Positions 1 through 9,359 of a stretch of 64,000 nt of DNA are shown piece after piece. Each line of letters begins with the position of its first letter. Position 1 is the stretch's first letter. The position numbers and the translations under genes were made by a program. Below the pieces are notes generated by a model that saw only the letters and a list, made by a program, of their open reading frames with translations, was not told the origin of the DNA and searched no databases. This DNA is from Micromonospora coxensis (GTDB lineage Bacteria; Actinomycetota; Actinomycetes; Mycobacteriales; Micromonosporaceae), in the NCBI RefSeq assembly GCF_900090295.1, contig NZ_LT607753.1:6705694-6769693 (forward strand), in the 5' to 3' direction.

Positions 1-24
1 TTGTAGAAGGCGATCCAGCGGCAG

Positions 25-1008
25 ATGTGTCCACACCTCCGGAGGAGCACAACCGTCTACCCTGATCAGGGGGCCCTGCCGAACACCTCGAACGTCAACT
101 TCGTCGCTCAGGAGACCGTCGCGAACCTGGTAACCGTTCCGGTCACCAATGGCAAGGTCCGGTTGCGCAACAGCGGCGGCGGAACCGTCCACCTGATCGC
201 TGACCTACAGGGCGTCTACGGCCCGCAGGGCTCAGGCTTCAAATCCCTGTCACCGGCCCGGGTGCTCGACACCCGCACCGCAGCGGCGATCCCTGCGAGG
301 GCCGACCAGGTCCTGGACCTGTCGGCCAAGCTGCCCGCCGACGCCACCGCAGCGGTCTTGAACGTCACCGTCACCCAACCGGCGTCCCACGGGGTGCTCA
401 CCGTCTACCCCTACGGCCTGACCGCACCGGTCGCCTCCAACCTCAACTTCGTCGCCGGGCAGACGATCCCGAACCTGGTGATCGTGCCCGTGCGCAACGG
501 CAAGATCGTCATCCGCAACGCCAGCGCGGGTAGCACCCACGTCGCGGCCGACCTGGGCGGCTACTTCGGGTCGGCAGCCTCCGGCGCAACCGAGCACTAC
601 GTGCCGATCGGTCCGAGGCGAATCGTGGACAGCCGGACCGGCACAGGCTTGCTCGGTCGCCAGCCCGGCTCCCTACGCGCGCAGGAATCGACATCGTTCT
701 ACGCCCAGTACTACGGGGACAACCCCACCAACCTCACCACCGGGTGCAACATCAACTGCCCTGTCCCGACCGCGCTCGTGGCCAACGTGACCATCACGGA
801 ACCAACCGCACCCGGCGTACTCACCGCCTACCCCTATCTCACGACGCGACCCACGACATCCAACGTCAACTTCATCGCCGGAGAAACCGCCTCGAACCTC
901 ACCCTCACCAAGGCCAACCAGACATCTCTCACCGTCTACAACGGCAGCTCAGGAAGCGCGCACGTGATCATCGACCAGAGCGGATACTTCATCACCGCTG
1001 CGCCCTGA
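25..1008 (+). pseudogene. Secreted repeat protein, 5' end missing or broken
   Basis: The 327-residue frame holds three copies of a beta-rich repeat of about 110 residues. Each has a TVYPY-like stretch, an S-N-(V/L)-N-F motif, an N-L-(V/T) motif with an N-G turn, and a closing H-(V/L)-I/A-D-x-x-GYF. Such repeats occur in secreted or wall-associated actinobacterial proteins of unknown function. The first copy has only its second half: residues before TVYPDQ look unrelated, there is no signal peptide, and an in-frame TAG lies at 4-6. I read this as a junction or frameshift near base 45 that cut off the 5' part. The repeats themselves are well preserved, so decay is recent, or the rest lies outside the window. 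Confidence 0.55.
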
Positions 1009-1542
1009 TCGAGCGCCGCGCTGCCTACCAGCCGAACTGTGGAAGCGATAGCCACGTGCAGCAGCGGAATCACGCTCAGCGGGGAGAAACCCCGCTGTTG
1101 CCGCCCGGGTCGCGGCGTCGAGCGGGACTGCCTATCTTGGTGGCCGCACGCTCCGCCGGCTTTGGTCAACGAGGCTGTGGGTGTCGTGCCAAGCACGGGG
1201 GAGCCGCAGGTGCCGGACCATCATGCGTTCCGAGTAGTCGGCCTTTCTGCGAGCTCTGCCACCGTGCTGCCGCTGGCGAACTGTCGGAGCCAGGATCGTT
1301 CCTGTCGGACGGCACGTCGGCGGCACAGAGGCCGGTCGCGAGCGACCGAACGACCTCGCGGGAGCGAGGGTCTGGTCGTCGAGCAGCGCCGCGAACACTC
1401 GCTGCAGTTCGGCCGGCGAACATGACGGCGCCACAGCGGCAGCGGTGCCGTCTTTGACTGCTCGGACGTACGACGGAAGGTCAGCAGCAGGTGTCGGACA
1501 TCCGACCTTGTCACCTCTCACGCGGCCGGGCACCGTGACCTT
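1009..1542. other. Intergenic region, 534 bp
   Basis: Apart from the hairpin at 1077-1097 I see no supportable gene. The frames here are arginine-rich shadows without recognisable domains. No promoter can be assigned with confidence to the downstream SLATT gene. Confidence 0.5.
1077..1097 (+). terminator. Hairpin after the repeat protein
   Basis: A perfect 8-bp stem, CAGCGGGG and CCCCGCTG, closes the loop AGAAA 69 bp after the stop at 1008. It lacks a long T-run, as is usual for actinobacterial terminators. Confidence 0.45.
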
Positions 1543-2118
1543 GTGACACCAGAGGAAGCCACACCCGCTGAGCTCCGAAGCGCAGAGGATGGCCAGAAGC
1601 TTCTTCGTGGGTGGCGTATGGGTATACGCACCCTGCACATCGGCCACAACCTAGCGGGAGAAGCGTTCGACAAGTGGGCCCGCGTGACAGGGGTGGCCTC
1701 AGCAGTTGTCGGCTCTATCGTTGGTACCGCCATCTTCGCGTCGTTAGCAGCTTCAACGCGTATTGAGATCCGGATCGCTACTGGCGTCGCGAGTCTTATC
1801 GCGGCCGGCTTAAGTACTGCGCAGCTGATATGGAATTATCCACAGCTCGCTCAGCGACACAAGTACGCTGCCGTGAAGTACGGGACGCTACGTCGGAGAA
1901 CCGAGGAAATCCTCGCGAGCCCGGTAGTTTCGCCCGCAATGCTTCATGAGGTATCCCGAACCTGGGAACAGGTCGAGGACACTGCACCGCCACTCCCGGA
2001 ACGCTTTCGCCGCCGTGCCCGGCACATGATGGATGTGGCAGATCGAAAGATGATCGCACCTCCGGCGGCAAGCATGGGACCAACCAACCACCAGCCGGCG
2101 GTCCTCCCGAAGCCGTGA
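1543..2118 (+). CDS. SLATT-type two-helix membrane protein
   Basis: The 191-residue product has a charged N-terminus, two hydrophobic helices (about residues 46-68 and 75-98), then a conserved-looking segment with YAAVKYGTLRRRTEE and a C-terminal soluble helix. This is the layout of SLATT proteins, predicted pore-forming effectors that usually sit beside nucleotide-sensing or second-messenger (SMODS/SLOG) genes in defence operons. No such partner is present here, so it is an orphan. The GTG at 1543 has no clear ribosome binding site; an ATG at 1618 would still keep both helices. Function as a defence effector is family inference only. Confidence 0.6.
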   Translation: MTPEEATPAELRSAEDGQKLLRGWRMGIRTLHIGHNLAGEAFDKWARVTGVASAVVGSIVGTAIFASLAASTRIEIRIATGVASLIAAGLSTAQLIWNYPQLAQRHKYAAVKYGTLRRRTEEILASPVVSPAMLHEVSRTWEQVEDTAPPLPERFRRRARHMMDVADRKMIAPPAASMGPTNHQPAVLPKP

Positions 2119-2410
2119 GGACGAAGGGGACGTCCTTGCCGGGCTAACCAATCGGTGATCGATCGTGCGGTCGAGTCGTGCCACCATGATCTGCGGCAGT
2201 ACGAGGCTACGCCTGAGGGCCCTCGATCAACATCTGTCTGCCGCTGACATAGCGCGGCGATCTTGAGCGTGCTGCCCGATCGATCGACGCGGCTGCGTGA
2301 GCCAGCGCTGGCGCAAGTCAAGGCATTGGGCCGGTAGCTTACGATCGGTCGGCGGTCGGTTGGTCCGGTGCGGGACTGGTTCGGGGAGCAGGTTGGGAGC
2401 AGTGGGCCGC

Positions 2411-2460
2411 CCTGAACGGCCTTGAACTGCTTTTAACGGCATCGAACGGCGCTCAACTGC
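2411..2460 (+). repeat. Five phased 10-bp repeats
   Basis: Five consecutive 10-bp units end in GAACGGC, GAACTGC, TAACGGC, GAACGGC and CAACTGC, each preceded by three variable bases. The period is exactly one DNA helical turn, as expected for a protein-binding array. Its position about 70 bp before a tRNA-end-like sequence suggests arm-type sites of a tyrosine recombinase. That role is an inference, since no integrase gene is nearby. Confidence 0.55.
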
Positions 2461-2530
2461 ACCCACCCCTGCCTGCGGCTTCACGTTTTCGCTGGTCAGA
2501 GTCGGTGTGGCGTCCTGTTTCACACCGAAG

Positions 2531-2561
2531 AGGTCACTGGTTCGATCGCAATATCGCCCAC
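2531..2561 (+). other. Decayed tRNA 3'-end / att-like sequence
   Basis: The stretch AGGTCACTGGTTCGATC followed by GCAATATCGCCCA resembles a T-arm with the TTCGATC loop and an acceptor 3' strand. The stem half ACTGG should pair with CCAGT, but the sequence is GCAAT, with two mismatches. No 5' half of a tRNA precedes it. It could be the distal attachment site left by an element that integrated into a tRNA gene. Confidence 0.35.
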
Positions 2562-3033
2562 TGTAGATTTCATCTACGCAGGTAGGAAGCCCGTCACCGG
2601 TTCAGCCGGTAGCGGACTTCCGCGCTGTCGCCCCCTTGATTGGAGCAGGGCGTTCGGCTCTGGGGTCCGATCGCCGTGGGGGCGCCCGTCGGCGGCCTCG
2701 GGTCAGCGGTCCGACCGGGCTGGCCGGCCAGTGGAGGCCTTGGAGCTGCCGGCACCGGGCACCACGTGACGAAAGGCCGTCCCGCTATCGCTCACCGGAT
2801 CGACTGATGGTCGTCGGTCTGGTGTGCCGCCCACTCGCCGGTCCACGTCGCCAAATGCCGCCGGTGCGCCACTGGCGCCAACGTTCGACTTCGGCCGGAT
2901 CGCCAGGGGCGTCGTGCTGCGCCACCCTCTGGTAGCCCGGGCCGAACTGGCCGAGCTGTGGCCGCAGTTGGCCCGCGAACTCCTGACCGAACGATCGGCG
3001 CGAGGCCGGGGCCTCACGCCGGATCTCCACCGG

Positions 3034-4248
3034 TCACTGCGAGAGCGTCACGGCGATCGCTGGTCCGAACGCGACGCTGAGCAGGTAGGCGAGGTTGAAC
3101 AGCCCCAGGGCTTCGGCCTGGTGCGAGGCGGGCACGCCGTCGGTCGCTCGTAGGGCGAGTACGCCCTGACCGGTCGCGGCGGCCAGCGAGGCGAGCGTCA
3201 TCGCCGCGAGCAGTAGCGGTACGGCGGTGGTGGCCGCCGCCAGCAGCGGCGCGGTGGTGCCGGCGACGAGCAATGCGGCGGCCACCGCCCGGTGCGGCAC
3301 CCGCACGGACGCCGCGACCAGGAATCCTGAGCCGAAGCCGCCGAGCAGGTACGGTGCCAGCAGCACGACTCCGCTGCGGGTGCCGTCCCATCCCGCGTGC
3401 TCTCGCAGCAGATCCGGTGCGGCGTAGAGCAGGGCGAAGTTCACCACGCCTAACGCGAAGGCCAGCGCGCACACCGCGAGGAACCGGCCGCTACGTGCCA
3501 GCGCGGCGGGCAGGAAGCCGTCGGGGCGTACCTTCGTCCGAACCACGAGCAACAACAGCAGCGCGACGGTGGCCGGGCCCGCGACCAGCGGCCGGTGCGG
3601 AGTTAGAACCGCCGCGGTGACCAGCAGGGCGACAAGAGCCATGCCGAGGGGATCGAACGGCGCCGGCACCGTCTCCGGTGGCGGAGCGCCGCGGCGAGCG
3701 GCGGGCACGCCGACCACCGCCAGCAGCGGCAACGCCAGCGCCGCCTGCCAGGAGAGGAGGTCGGCCACCAGCGCGCCGGTCAGCGGGCCGGTGGCGCCGA
3801 CGACCGCCAGCGACGCGGCGACCGCTCCCATCCGTCGAGCCGAGTCGGCCAGCTTCATGGCTGTCACGGTGAGTCCGGCAGATCCCAGTGCCTGAACCGC
3901 CGCGCCGGCCACCAACGCCGGCACGCGCGTACTCAGCACGAGCAGGACCGTCCCTGCGACCACCAGCGCGGTCGCGACGGTCAGGACCGCTCGTACGCCG
4001 CGGCGGGCCAGCAGCGCCGCCAACAGCGGCGTTCCCAACGCGATCCCCCACCCGAAGGCGGTCACGCCGGCGGCCGCTGCCTGTTGCCCGGTACCCATCG
4101 CGCGGGCCAGGTCGTCGAGGACCAAGGCCGGTGCGGAGATCCCGTACGACAGCGGGCCGGCCAGCAGGGCGAGCCAGGGCGTGGCGACCCGCCGGGGTCC
4201 GGGCTGTCCGCCGTGGCGAGCGGCCGCGCTGCGCTGTAGCTGATCCAT
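3034..4248 (-). CDS. MFS transporter (drug/metabolite exporter type)
   Basis: A 404-residue protein with about twelve hydrophobic segments, the usual size for the major facilitator superfamily. The loop after the second helix has LLARRGVR, similar to the family's motif A (GxLaDrxGrr) but shortened. It likely exports a small molecule by proton antiport; the substrate is unknown. The ATG at 4248 is preceded by GGAGG at good spacing. It is divergent from the large SARP-type regulator, and the 292 bp between them should hold both promoters. It may belong with the biosynthetic cluster as a second exporter, but nothing in the sequence proves the link. Confidence 0.85.
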   Translation of the reverse strand: MDQLQRSAAARHGGQPGPRRVATPWLALLAGPLSYGISAPALVLDDLARAMGTGQQAAAAGVTAFGWGIALGTPLLAALLARRGVRAVLTVATALVVAGTVLLVLSTRVPALVAGAAVQALGSAGLTVTAMKLADSARRMGAVAASLAVVGATGPLTGALVADLLSWQAALALPLLAVVGVPAARRGAPPPETVPAPFDPLGMALVALLVTAAVLTPHRPLVAGPATVALLLLLVVRTKVRPDGFLPAALARSGRFLAVCALAFALGVVNFALLYAAPDLLREHAGWDGTRSGVVLLAPYLLGGFGSGFLVAASVRVPHRAVAAALLVAGTTAPLLAAATTAVPLLLAAMTLASLAAATGQGVLALRATDGVPASHQAEALGLFNLAYLLSVAFGPAIAVTLSQ

Positions 4249-4540
4249 CGCGTTCCTCCGGTGTCGGTCGGTGGGATCGAGCCTGCCCAGCGTCCTTACC
4301 GTCTACTGACGGCCGTCTGACGTACGCGTCGCAGCCCGACCGGTAGTCACCGCTCCCGTCTGGGCGGGGATGCGGTCGAGGCGGGTGGTCAGATCGTCCG
4401 CCGGAAGTCGGCGCTGGTCAGGCTCGCCCGTTTCCGGCCCCTTTGCTCATGACCGTGACGTCGGCGTGGGTCCTGATGAGCGAAGCTGCCCCGACGGCGC
4501 AGCCCGCTGCCCGGGACAGCTGGCTGGCTAGGGTGACGGT

Positions 4541-7500
4541 GTGCGTTTCGGAGTGCTGGGGGAGATCGCGGTATGGACGTCGGGCGGCGAACCGGTCACC
4601 GTGCCCGGGCTGAAGGTTCGTGCCCTGCTGGCTGACCTGCTGGTTCACGAGGGACGCCCGGTGAGCGCCGATCGCCTGATCGAGGATCTCTGGGGTGACC
4701 AGCCGCCGGGCAACGCGCTCGGGGCCCTGCAGACCAAGGTGTCGCAGTTGCGCCGCGCGCTGGAGGCGGGCGAGGCCGGTGGCCGTGCGCTGGTCGAGTC
4801 CGGTGATGCCGGCTACCGACTGCGGACGTCGGCGGAAGCGATCGACGCCGTACGCTTCACCGCACTGTTGGCACGCTCGCGCGCGCAGCCGGAGCCGACA
4901 CGGCGGGCGGCAACGCTGACCGAGGCGCTGGCACTCTGGCGCGGTTCCCCGTACGCCGACTTCAGCGACGAGCGATTCGCCCGCCAGGCCGCCGAGCGGC
5001 TCAACGACCAGTATCTGGCCGCGCTGGAGGAGCAGGTCGAGGCGCGGCTCGATCTCGGTGAGCACCATCTCCTCGCCGGTGAGCTGGCCGACCTGGTCGC
5101 ACGCCACCCGTGGCGCGAGCGACTACGGGCCGCGCACCTGCGTGCCCTGTACGCCTCCGGACGCCAACGTGATGCCCTGGCCGCCTACGAGCAGTTCCGT
5201 CGGCAACTGCGCGACGAACTCGGCATCGACCCCGGGCAGGAACTGGCCGAGCTGCATCGGGCGATTCTGCGTCAGGATCCCGCGCTGCAGCCGCCGGCAC
5301 CGCCGTCCACTCCCGCCCGAACCAACCTGCCGGCACCTCTGCTGCCAGGCCCGTACGGCGGACTGATCGGACGCGACGAGGCTGTCGAAGCGGTGCGGGA
5401 GTGTCTGACGAGCGGACGACTGGTCACGCTGACCGGCCTGGGCGGAGTAGGAAAGACCAGGCTGGCGCTCGAGGCCGCGCGGCTGCTGGCCGACACGTTC
5501 CCCGCCGGAGTGTGGCTCGTCGAGTTGGCCGGCCAGCCACACTCCGGTGAGCTCACCACCTGCAACGAGGTCGTCGACATGGTGACGGCGACGCTGGAGA
5601 TCCGGGACGACAGCCCGCCCGGTGACCGACCACGCGAGCCGATGGACCGGCTGGTCGCCGCGCTGGGGGATCGGCGAATGCTGTTGCTGCTCGACAACTG
5701 CGAACACGTGGTGGTGCCGATCGCCCAACTGGCCGAGAAACTTCTCGGCGCCGCAGCCGACCTGCGCATCCTGGCGACGAGCCGGGAACCACTCGGGGTC
5801 GCCGGCGAGGTTGTCCTTCCGGTGCCGCCACTGGCCCTGCCGGAGCCCGGAGCCACCGCGGAGCAGATCGTCGAGGCTCCGGCGGTTCGGCTCTTCCTGG
5901 CTCGCGCCCGCGCCATCGAGCCCGGGTTCACCGTCGAGCACGAAGACCTGGACACCATCGCCACCATCTGCCGGCGTCTCGACGGCGTGCCGTTGGCGTT
6001 GGAGCTGGCGGCGTCCCGTCTGCCGGTACTCGATCCGAGGGAGCTGGCAGCGCGGCTCGACGACCGCTTTCGACTGCTGTCCTCCGGCCGGCGCACAGCG
6101 CCCCCGCGTCAGCAGGGGCTTCGCGCCATGATCGACTGGAGTTGGGAGCTGCTGTCGCCTGCCGAACGCGCGGTGCTACGCCGGTTGGCGGTCTTCGCCG
6201 ACGGCGCCACCCTGGCGACTGCCGAGCAGGTGTGCTCAGGCGGGCAGGTCACCCCGCACGACATGCTCGACGTGTTGGCACACCTGATCAACCGGTCACT
6301 GGTCATGGTGCGGCCCGGGGAGAGCCCGCGACGCTTCCGGCTGCCGGAGACGGTGGCCGCCTACGGTCTCGAACAGCTCGACGGCGCCGACGAACTGCCC
6401 ACAACCCGTCGTCGTTACGCCTGCTGTTTCGCCGCCCTCGCCGCGCGTGTCGCCGGACGGCTGAGAGGCCATGACCAGAGTCGCGCGCTCGACGAGCTCG
6501 ACGCCGAGAACGCGAACCTCCGAGCGGCCCTCGACGTCGCCGCCACCGACGGTCACGCCCGCGCGGCGCTGACGCTCGCCACCTCGTTGTCCTGGTACCG
6601 GCTGCTCCGAGGCCGTTTCGGGGAACTGAGCCGGTCGCTGCGAACGGCGTTGAACGTCGTCCCGACGAGCGAGGAGGACGCCGCACCGGACGCCCTTCGG
6701 CAGCAGGCGGACATGTGGCTCGTCGCTCTCGCCACCCGGGACGGCGACCCGGCCGCTGCTCGCCGGCAGATCCTGGAAGGCTACCGGGACACCGACGGGC
6801 CGGACAGGGCGTTCGCGCAGTGGTTGTTCGCCTCCATGATGCTCGGCTCCGGAGATCCGGGCGAGGCCGACGTACTGGTCAACGCGGCATTGTCGGCATT
6901 TCGCGCCCACGGCGACCGGTGGGGCATCGCTGCCGCCTCTGCCACCCGGGCCGACCTCGCGCTCGTACTACGCAGCGACCTGTCCGCCGCCCAGCGTGAT
7001 TGCGAGGTCAGCCGGTCGTTGTTCGGGCAACTGGGCGACCGCTGGGGTCAGGTGCATCCGACAAGCCTGTTGGGCAGTCTGGCGGAGATCCGTGGCGACT
7101 ACGATCGCGCCGAGGCGTACCACCGCGAAGCGCTGCGCATCGCCGAACACCTACGGCTATGGACGTCGATGTCCCGGCAGTTGGCGAACATCGGTCGGCT
7201 CGCCCTGCTGAGGGGCGACTACCAGGAAGCCGTTGCCTGGCACGACCGCGCCCTACAGGTGGCGCAAGAGCAGTCGAGCCCCTCCGCAGCCGCGTTCGCC
7301 GGCACAGGGCTGGCGATGGCAGCGCGGCGGCGCGGCGACCTCGACGCCGCCGAGGCCCAGCAGCAGGACCTGCTCCACTGGAACCACCGCACTGGTTATC
7401 TGCCAGGCAGCGCACTCGCGTTGGCCGAGCTGGGGTTCATCGCCGAACACCGCGGTGACGCAGTCCTCGCTGAGCGCCGCCACCGTGAGTCGCTCGACGC

Positions 7501-7804
7501 GGCGCTCGCCACCGGAGACCACCGAGCAGTGGCGTTGGCTCTTGAAGGCATGGCCGGCGCCACCAGCCTCGGCGGTCACCACCGCCGGGCCGCGCGGCTG
7601 CTGGGCGCCGCCCGGACACTGCGCGAGGCAGCCGGAGCGCCACTGCCCGCCGGCGAGCAGCATGACGTACGGCGTATCACCTCTCGCGTCCGCGACGCGC
7701 TCGGCGGCGAGGAATTCGCTGCCGAGCTGAGTCACGGCGCGCAGCTCGACCTCGACGAACCTGCGCTCGACGGCGTCGGTAAGAAGACGGTCAGCAGTCG
7801 GTAA
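4541..7804 (+). CDS. AfsR/SARP-family regulator (BTAD, NB-ARC, TPR)
   Basis: A 1087-residue transcriptional regulator. Residues 1-90 form an OmpR-type winged helix, about 95-240 a BTAD helical domain (ending ELGIDPGQEL, typical of SARPs), and a STAND NTPase follows with Walker A GLGGVGKT near residue 300, Walker B LLLLDNCEH and the LATSREPL motif. The C-terminal 450 residues are helical repeats of TPR type. Such proteins activate secondary-metabolite genes by binding heptameric direct repeats near the -35, with ATP-driven assembly. The start is GTG at 4541 with a weak AGGG upstream. As the only pathway-type regulator close to the cluster, it is a candidate activator of it; no matching direct repeats were identified by eye. 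Confidence 0.9.
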   Translation: MRFGVLGEIAVWTSGGEPVTVPGLKVRALLADLLVHEGRPVSADRLIEDLWGDQPPGNALGALQTKVSQLRRALEAGEAGGRALVESGDAGYRLRTSAEAIDAVRFTALLARSRAQPEPTRRAATLTEALALWRGSPYADFSDERFARQAAERLNDQYLAALEEQVEARLDLGEHHLLAGELADLVARHPWRERLRAAHLRALYASGRQRDALAAYEQFRRQLRDELGIDPGQELAELHRAILRQDPALQPPAPPSTPARTNLPAPLLPGPYGGLIGRDEAVEAVRECLTSGRLVTLTGLGGVGKTRLALEAARLLADTFPAGVWLVELAGQPHSGELTTCNEVVDMVTATLEIRDDSPPGDRPREPMDRLVAALGDRRMLLLLDNCEHVVVPIAQLAEKLLGAAADLRILATSREPLGVAGEVVLPVPPLALPEPGATAEQIVEAPAVRLFLARARAIEPGFTVEHEDLDTIATICRRLDGVPLALELAASRLPVLDPRELAARLDDRFRLLSSGRRTAPPRQQGLRAMIDWSWELLSPAERAVLRRLAVFADGATLATAEQVCSGGQVTPHDMLDVLAHLINRSLVMVRPGESPRRFRLPETVAAYGLEQLDGADELPTTRRRYACCFAALAARVAGRLRGHDQSRALDELDAENANLRAALDVAATDGHARAALTLATSLSWYRLLRGRFGELSRSLRTALNVVPTSEEDAAPDALRQQADMWLVALATRDGDPAAARRQILEGYRDTDGPDRAFAQWLFASMMLGSGDPGEADVLVNAALSAFRAHGDRWGIAAASATRADLALVLRSDLSAAQRDCEVSRSLFGQLGDRWGQVHPTSLLGSLAEIRGDYDRAEAYHREALRIAEHLRLWTSMSRQLANIGRLALLRGDYQEAVAWHDRALQVAQEQSSPSAAAFAGTGLAMAARRRGDLDAAEAQQQDLLHWNHRTGYLPGSALALAELGFIAEHRGDAVLAERRHRESLDAALATGDHRAVALALEGMAGATSLGGHHRRAARLLGAARTLREAAGAPLPAGEQHDVRRITSRVRDALGGEEFAAELSHGAQLDLDEPALDGVGKKTVSSR

Positions 7805-7853
7805 GCCTGCCCGGCACGGTTGATCGGGAACTGAGCCGACCCAAGGAGGCACC

Positions 7854-8495
7854 ATGCACGCGGACGCCAGGATCGCCGTCATCTACTACTCCGCGACCGG
7901 CACCGTGCACCAACTCGCCCGGGCATTCGTCGACGGCGCCGCCGACGCCGGCGCGGAAGTCCGCCTGCGCCGGGTGGCAGAGCTGGCGCCGGAGCAGGTC
8001 ATCGATGCCAAGCCCCAGTGGCGGGCCCACCTCGACGCCACCGCCGACATCCCCCTCGCCACCCTGGACGACCTCAGGTGGGCCAACGGGTACGCATTCG
8101 GCACGCCGACCCGTTTCGGAAACGTCTGCTCCCAGCTGCGTCAGTTCCTCGACACCACGACTGCCCCCTGGCAGGCGGAGGAACTGGCCGACAAGCCGGC
8201 GACCGGCTTCACCGCCACGTACGAGGAACACGGCGGCCAGGAGGCGACACTGCTGAGCCTCTACCAGACCTTCCACCACTGGGGGGCGATCATCGTGCCG
8301 ACGGGCTACCTGAACTACGACACCGCTCACGCCGCCGGCGGGAACCCGTACGGCGTCAGCCAGGTCGAGAGCCGCGCCAGCCGGGATCCCGAGTACGTCA
8401 AGGCCGTCCTCGAAGCCGCGCGCTTCCAGGGCGCACGCCTCGCCCGCATAGCGGCCGCCGTGACCGCCGTCCGCGCTGACAGTCCACTCGGGTAA
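7854..8495 (+). CDS. wrbA: WrbA-type NAD(P)H:quinone oxidoreductase
   Basis: A 213-residue flavodoxin-fold protein. The FMN phosphate loop is at residues 13-18 (SATGTV), and GTPTRFGNV and the TGYLNYD/GGNPYG segments match WrbA. The family reduces quinones by two electrons in the cytoplasm and protects against oxidative stress. AAGGAGG sits at ideal distance before ATG 7854. It lies 49 bp after the SARP regulator and could share its transcript. It may be housekeeping or may serve quinone-like intermediates. Confidence 0.88.
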   Translation: MHADARIAVIYYSATGTVHQLARAFVDGAADAGAEVRLRRVAELAPEQVIDAKPQWRAHLDATADIPLATLDDLRWANGYAFGTPTRFGNVCSQLRQFLDTTTAPWQAEELADKPATGFTATYEEHGGQEATLLSLYQTFHHWGAIIVPTGYLNYDTAHAAGGNPYGVSQVESRASRDPEYVKAVLEAARFQGARLARIAAAVTAVRADSPLG

Positions 8496-8867
8496 CTCCT
8501 GCGGACCGGCGCTCCCAAGGGCGCGCCGATCCGACAGCGCGGAGATGCCAGGGGCCGTACGACCCAGAGCGCCTGCCGGTAGCGCGACCGCCATGGAGAG
8601 CCGGTCGCGATACCGGCACGGCTGGCCACCGGCACACCGAGGCGCCCGCCGGACGGCCTCGGTTGCCCCCCACCACTGGCTCGGCGCCACTCGATGCAGG
8701 CGACTCGGTCGCGCGAACACCGTCGCGCGCGTCGGCTGCTCGACGTCTCGCCGGCCCCGCACTCGACCTCAAGGTTGCCTTCCTCCGGGTCGCGACGCTT
8801 CTGATCAAGGACGGTTCAGCGGCCACCACGACGGCGAGTTCGTGTACCCAGCACTCGCTGCTCTGCC
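8496..8867. other. Convergent intergenic region, 372 bp
   Basis: It lies between the convergent wrbA and thioesterase genes. Beyond the hairpin at 8507-8528 I see no gene or repeat. This is the probable left border of the biosynthetic cluster. Confidence 0.5.
8507..8528 (+). terminator. Terminator after wrbA
   Basis: An imperfect hairpin: CGGCGC and GCGCCG flank CCC/GGG pairs with one mismatch and a two-base AA loop. It begins 12 bp after the wrbA stop. Confidence 0.5.
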
Positions 8868-9359
8868 CTATGTCCGGCTCAGGCCGTGTACCTGGCGCGA
8901 CGGCAACGCGAACTGCATGGTCGCCACGGCGACGAGACGTCCGCACTGATCGTGGACGCGGCCGTTGGTCACCGCCATCCGGCGGCCCAGCTTCACCACC
9001 TCGATCACCACCTCGAGCGGACCGGGCTCGGTCGCCTCCAGCAGGTTGACGCTGCCGTGGGTCAGTACCCCGGTCAGCACCCTCCCGGCGTAGGCGTTCA
9101 CCGCCAGGAATGCCGCCAGATCGACAACCTTGAAGATGGCGGGACCGGACAGCGTTCCTCCGGGGCGGCATTCCAGCCCGTCGGGGCCGGCGGTGACGAC
9201 GACCCGGTGCGGCGAGATCTCCGTCACCCGCAGGCCCGAGTCGGGCAGGAACTCGGTCAGTAGCTCACGTAGCTCGGGCAGCGTCAGGCGCGGCGGCAAC
9301 CCGGTGGGTACGCTCGGCTGCGTCTCGTCGCGTTCGTCCAGTGGCTCGGTCACGGTCAT
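8868..9359 (-). CDS. PaaI-family hotdog thioesterase
   Basis: A 163-residue hotdog-fold protein with the PaaI-type core GGTLSGPAIF, then D-L-A-A-F, and LTHGSVNLLEA in the second half. The family hydrolyses acyl-CoA or acyl-ACP thioesters. As the last gene of the minus-strand biosynthetic operon it could release the product or edit misprimed carriers. The ATG at 9359 is preceded by AGGGGG. Its first 95 bases overlap the end of the upstream ketosynthase in another frame, so the two are translationally coupled. Confidence 0.78.
   Translation of the reverse strand: MTVTEPLDERDETQPSVPTGLPPRLTLPELRELLTEFLPDSGLRVTEISPHRVVVTAGPDGLECRPGGTLSGPAIFKVVDLAAFLAVNAYAGRVLTGVLTHGSVNLLEATEPGPLEVVIEVVKLGRRMAVTNGRVHDQCGRLVAVATMQFALPSRQVHGLSRT

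Larger units (their letters stand above)
2119..3033. other. Gene-poor 915-bp segment with att-like features
   Basis: No convincing gene is present. The left half carries the phased repeats (2411-2460) and the tRNA-end-like sequence (2531-2561). A plus-strand frame at about 2865-3033 reads like a leucine/alanine-rich protein fragment but matches nothing I know, and it runs into the 3' end of the MFS gene. Confidence 0.45.

Noticed and set aside
2531-2561. A functional tRNA gene
   Set aside because: Only the T-arm and acceptor 3' strand resemble a tRNA. The stem has two mismatches and there is no D-arm, anticodon arm or 5' acceptor strand.
8545-8949. Possible small gene between wrbA and the thioesterase
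   Set aside because: The frame is Arg/Pro/Ala-rich, has no ribosome site and overlaps the conserved end of the thioesterase.
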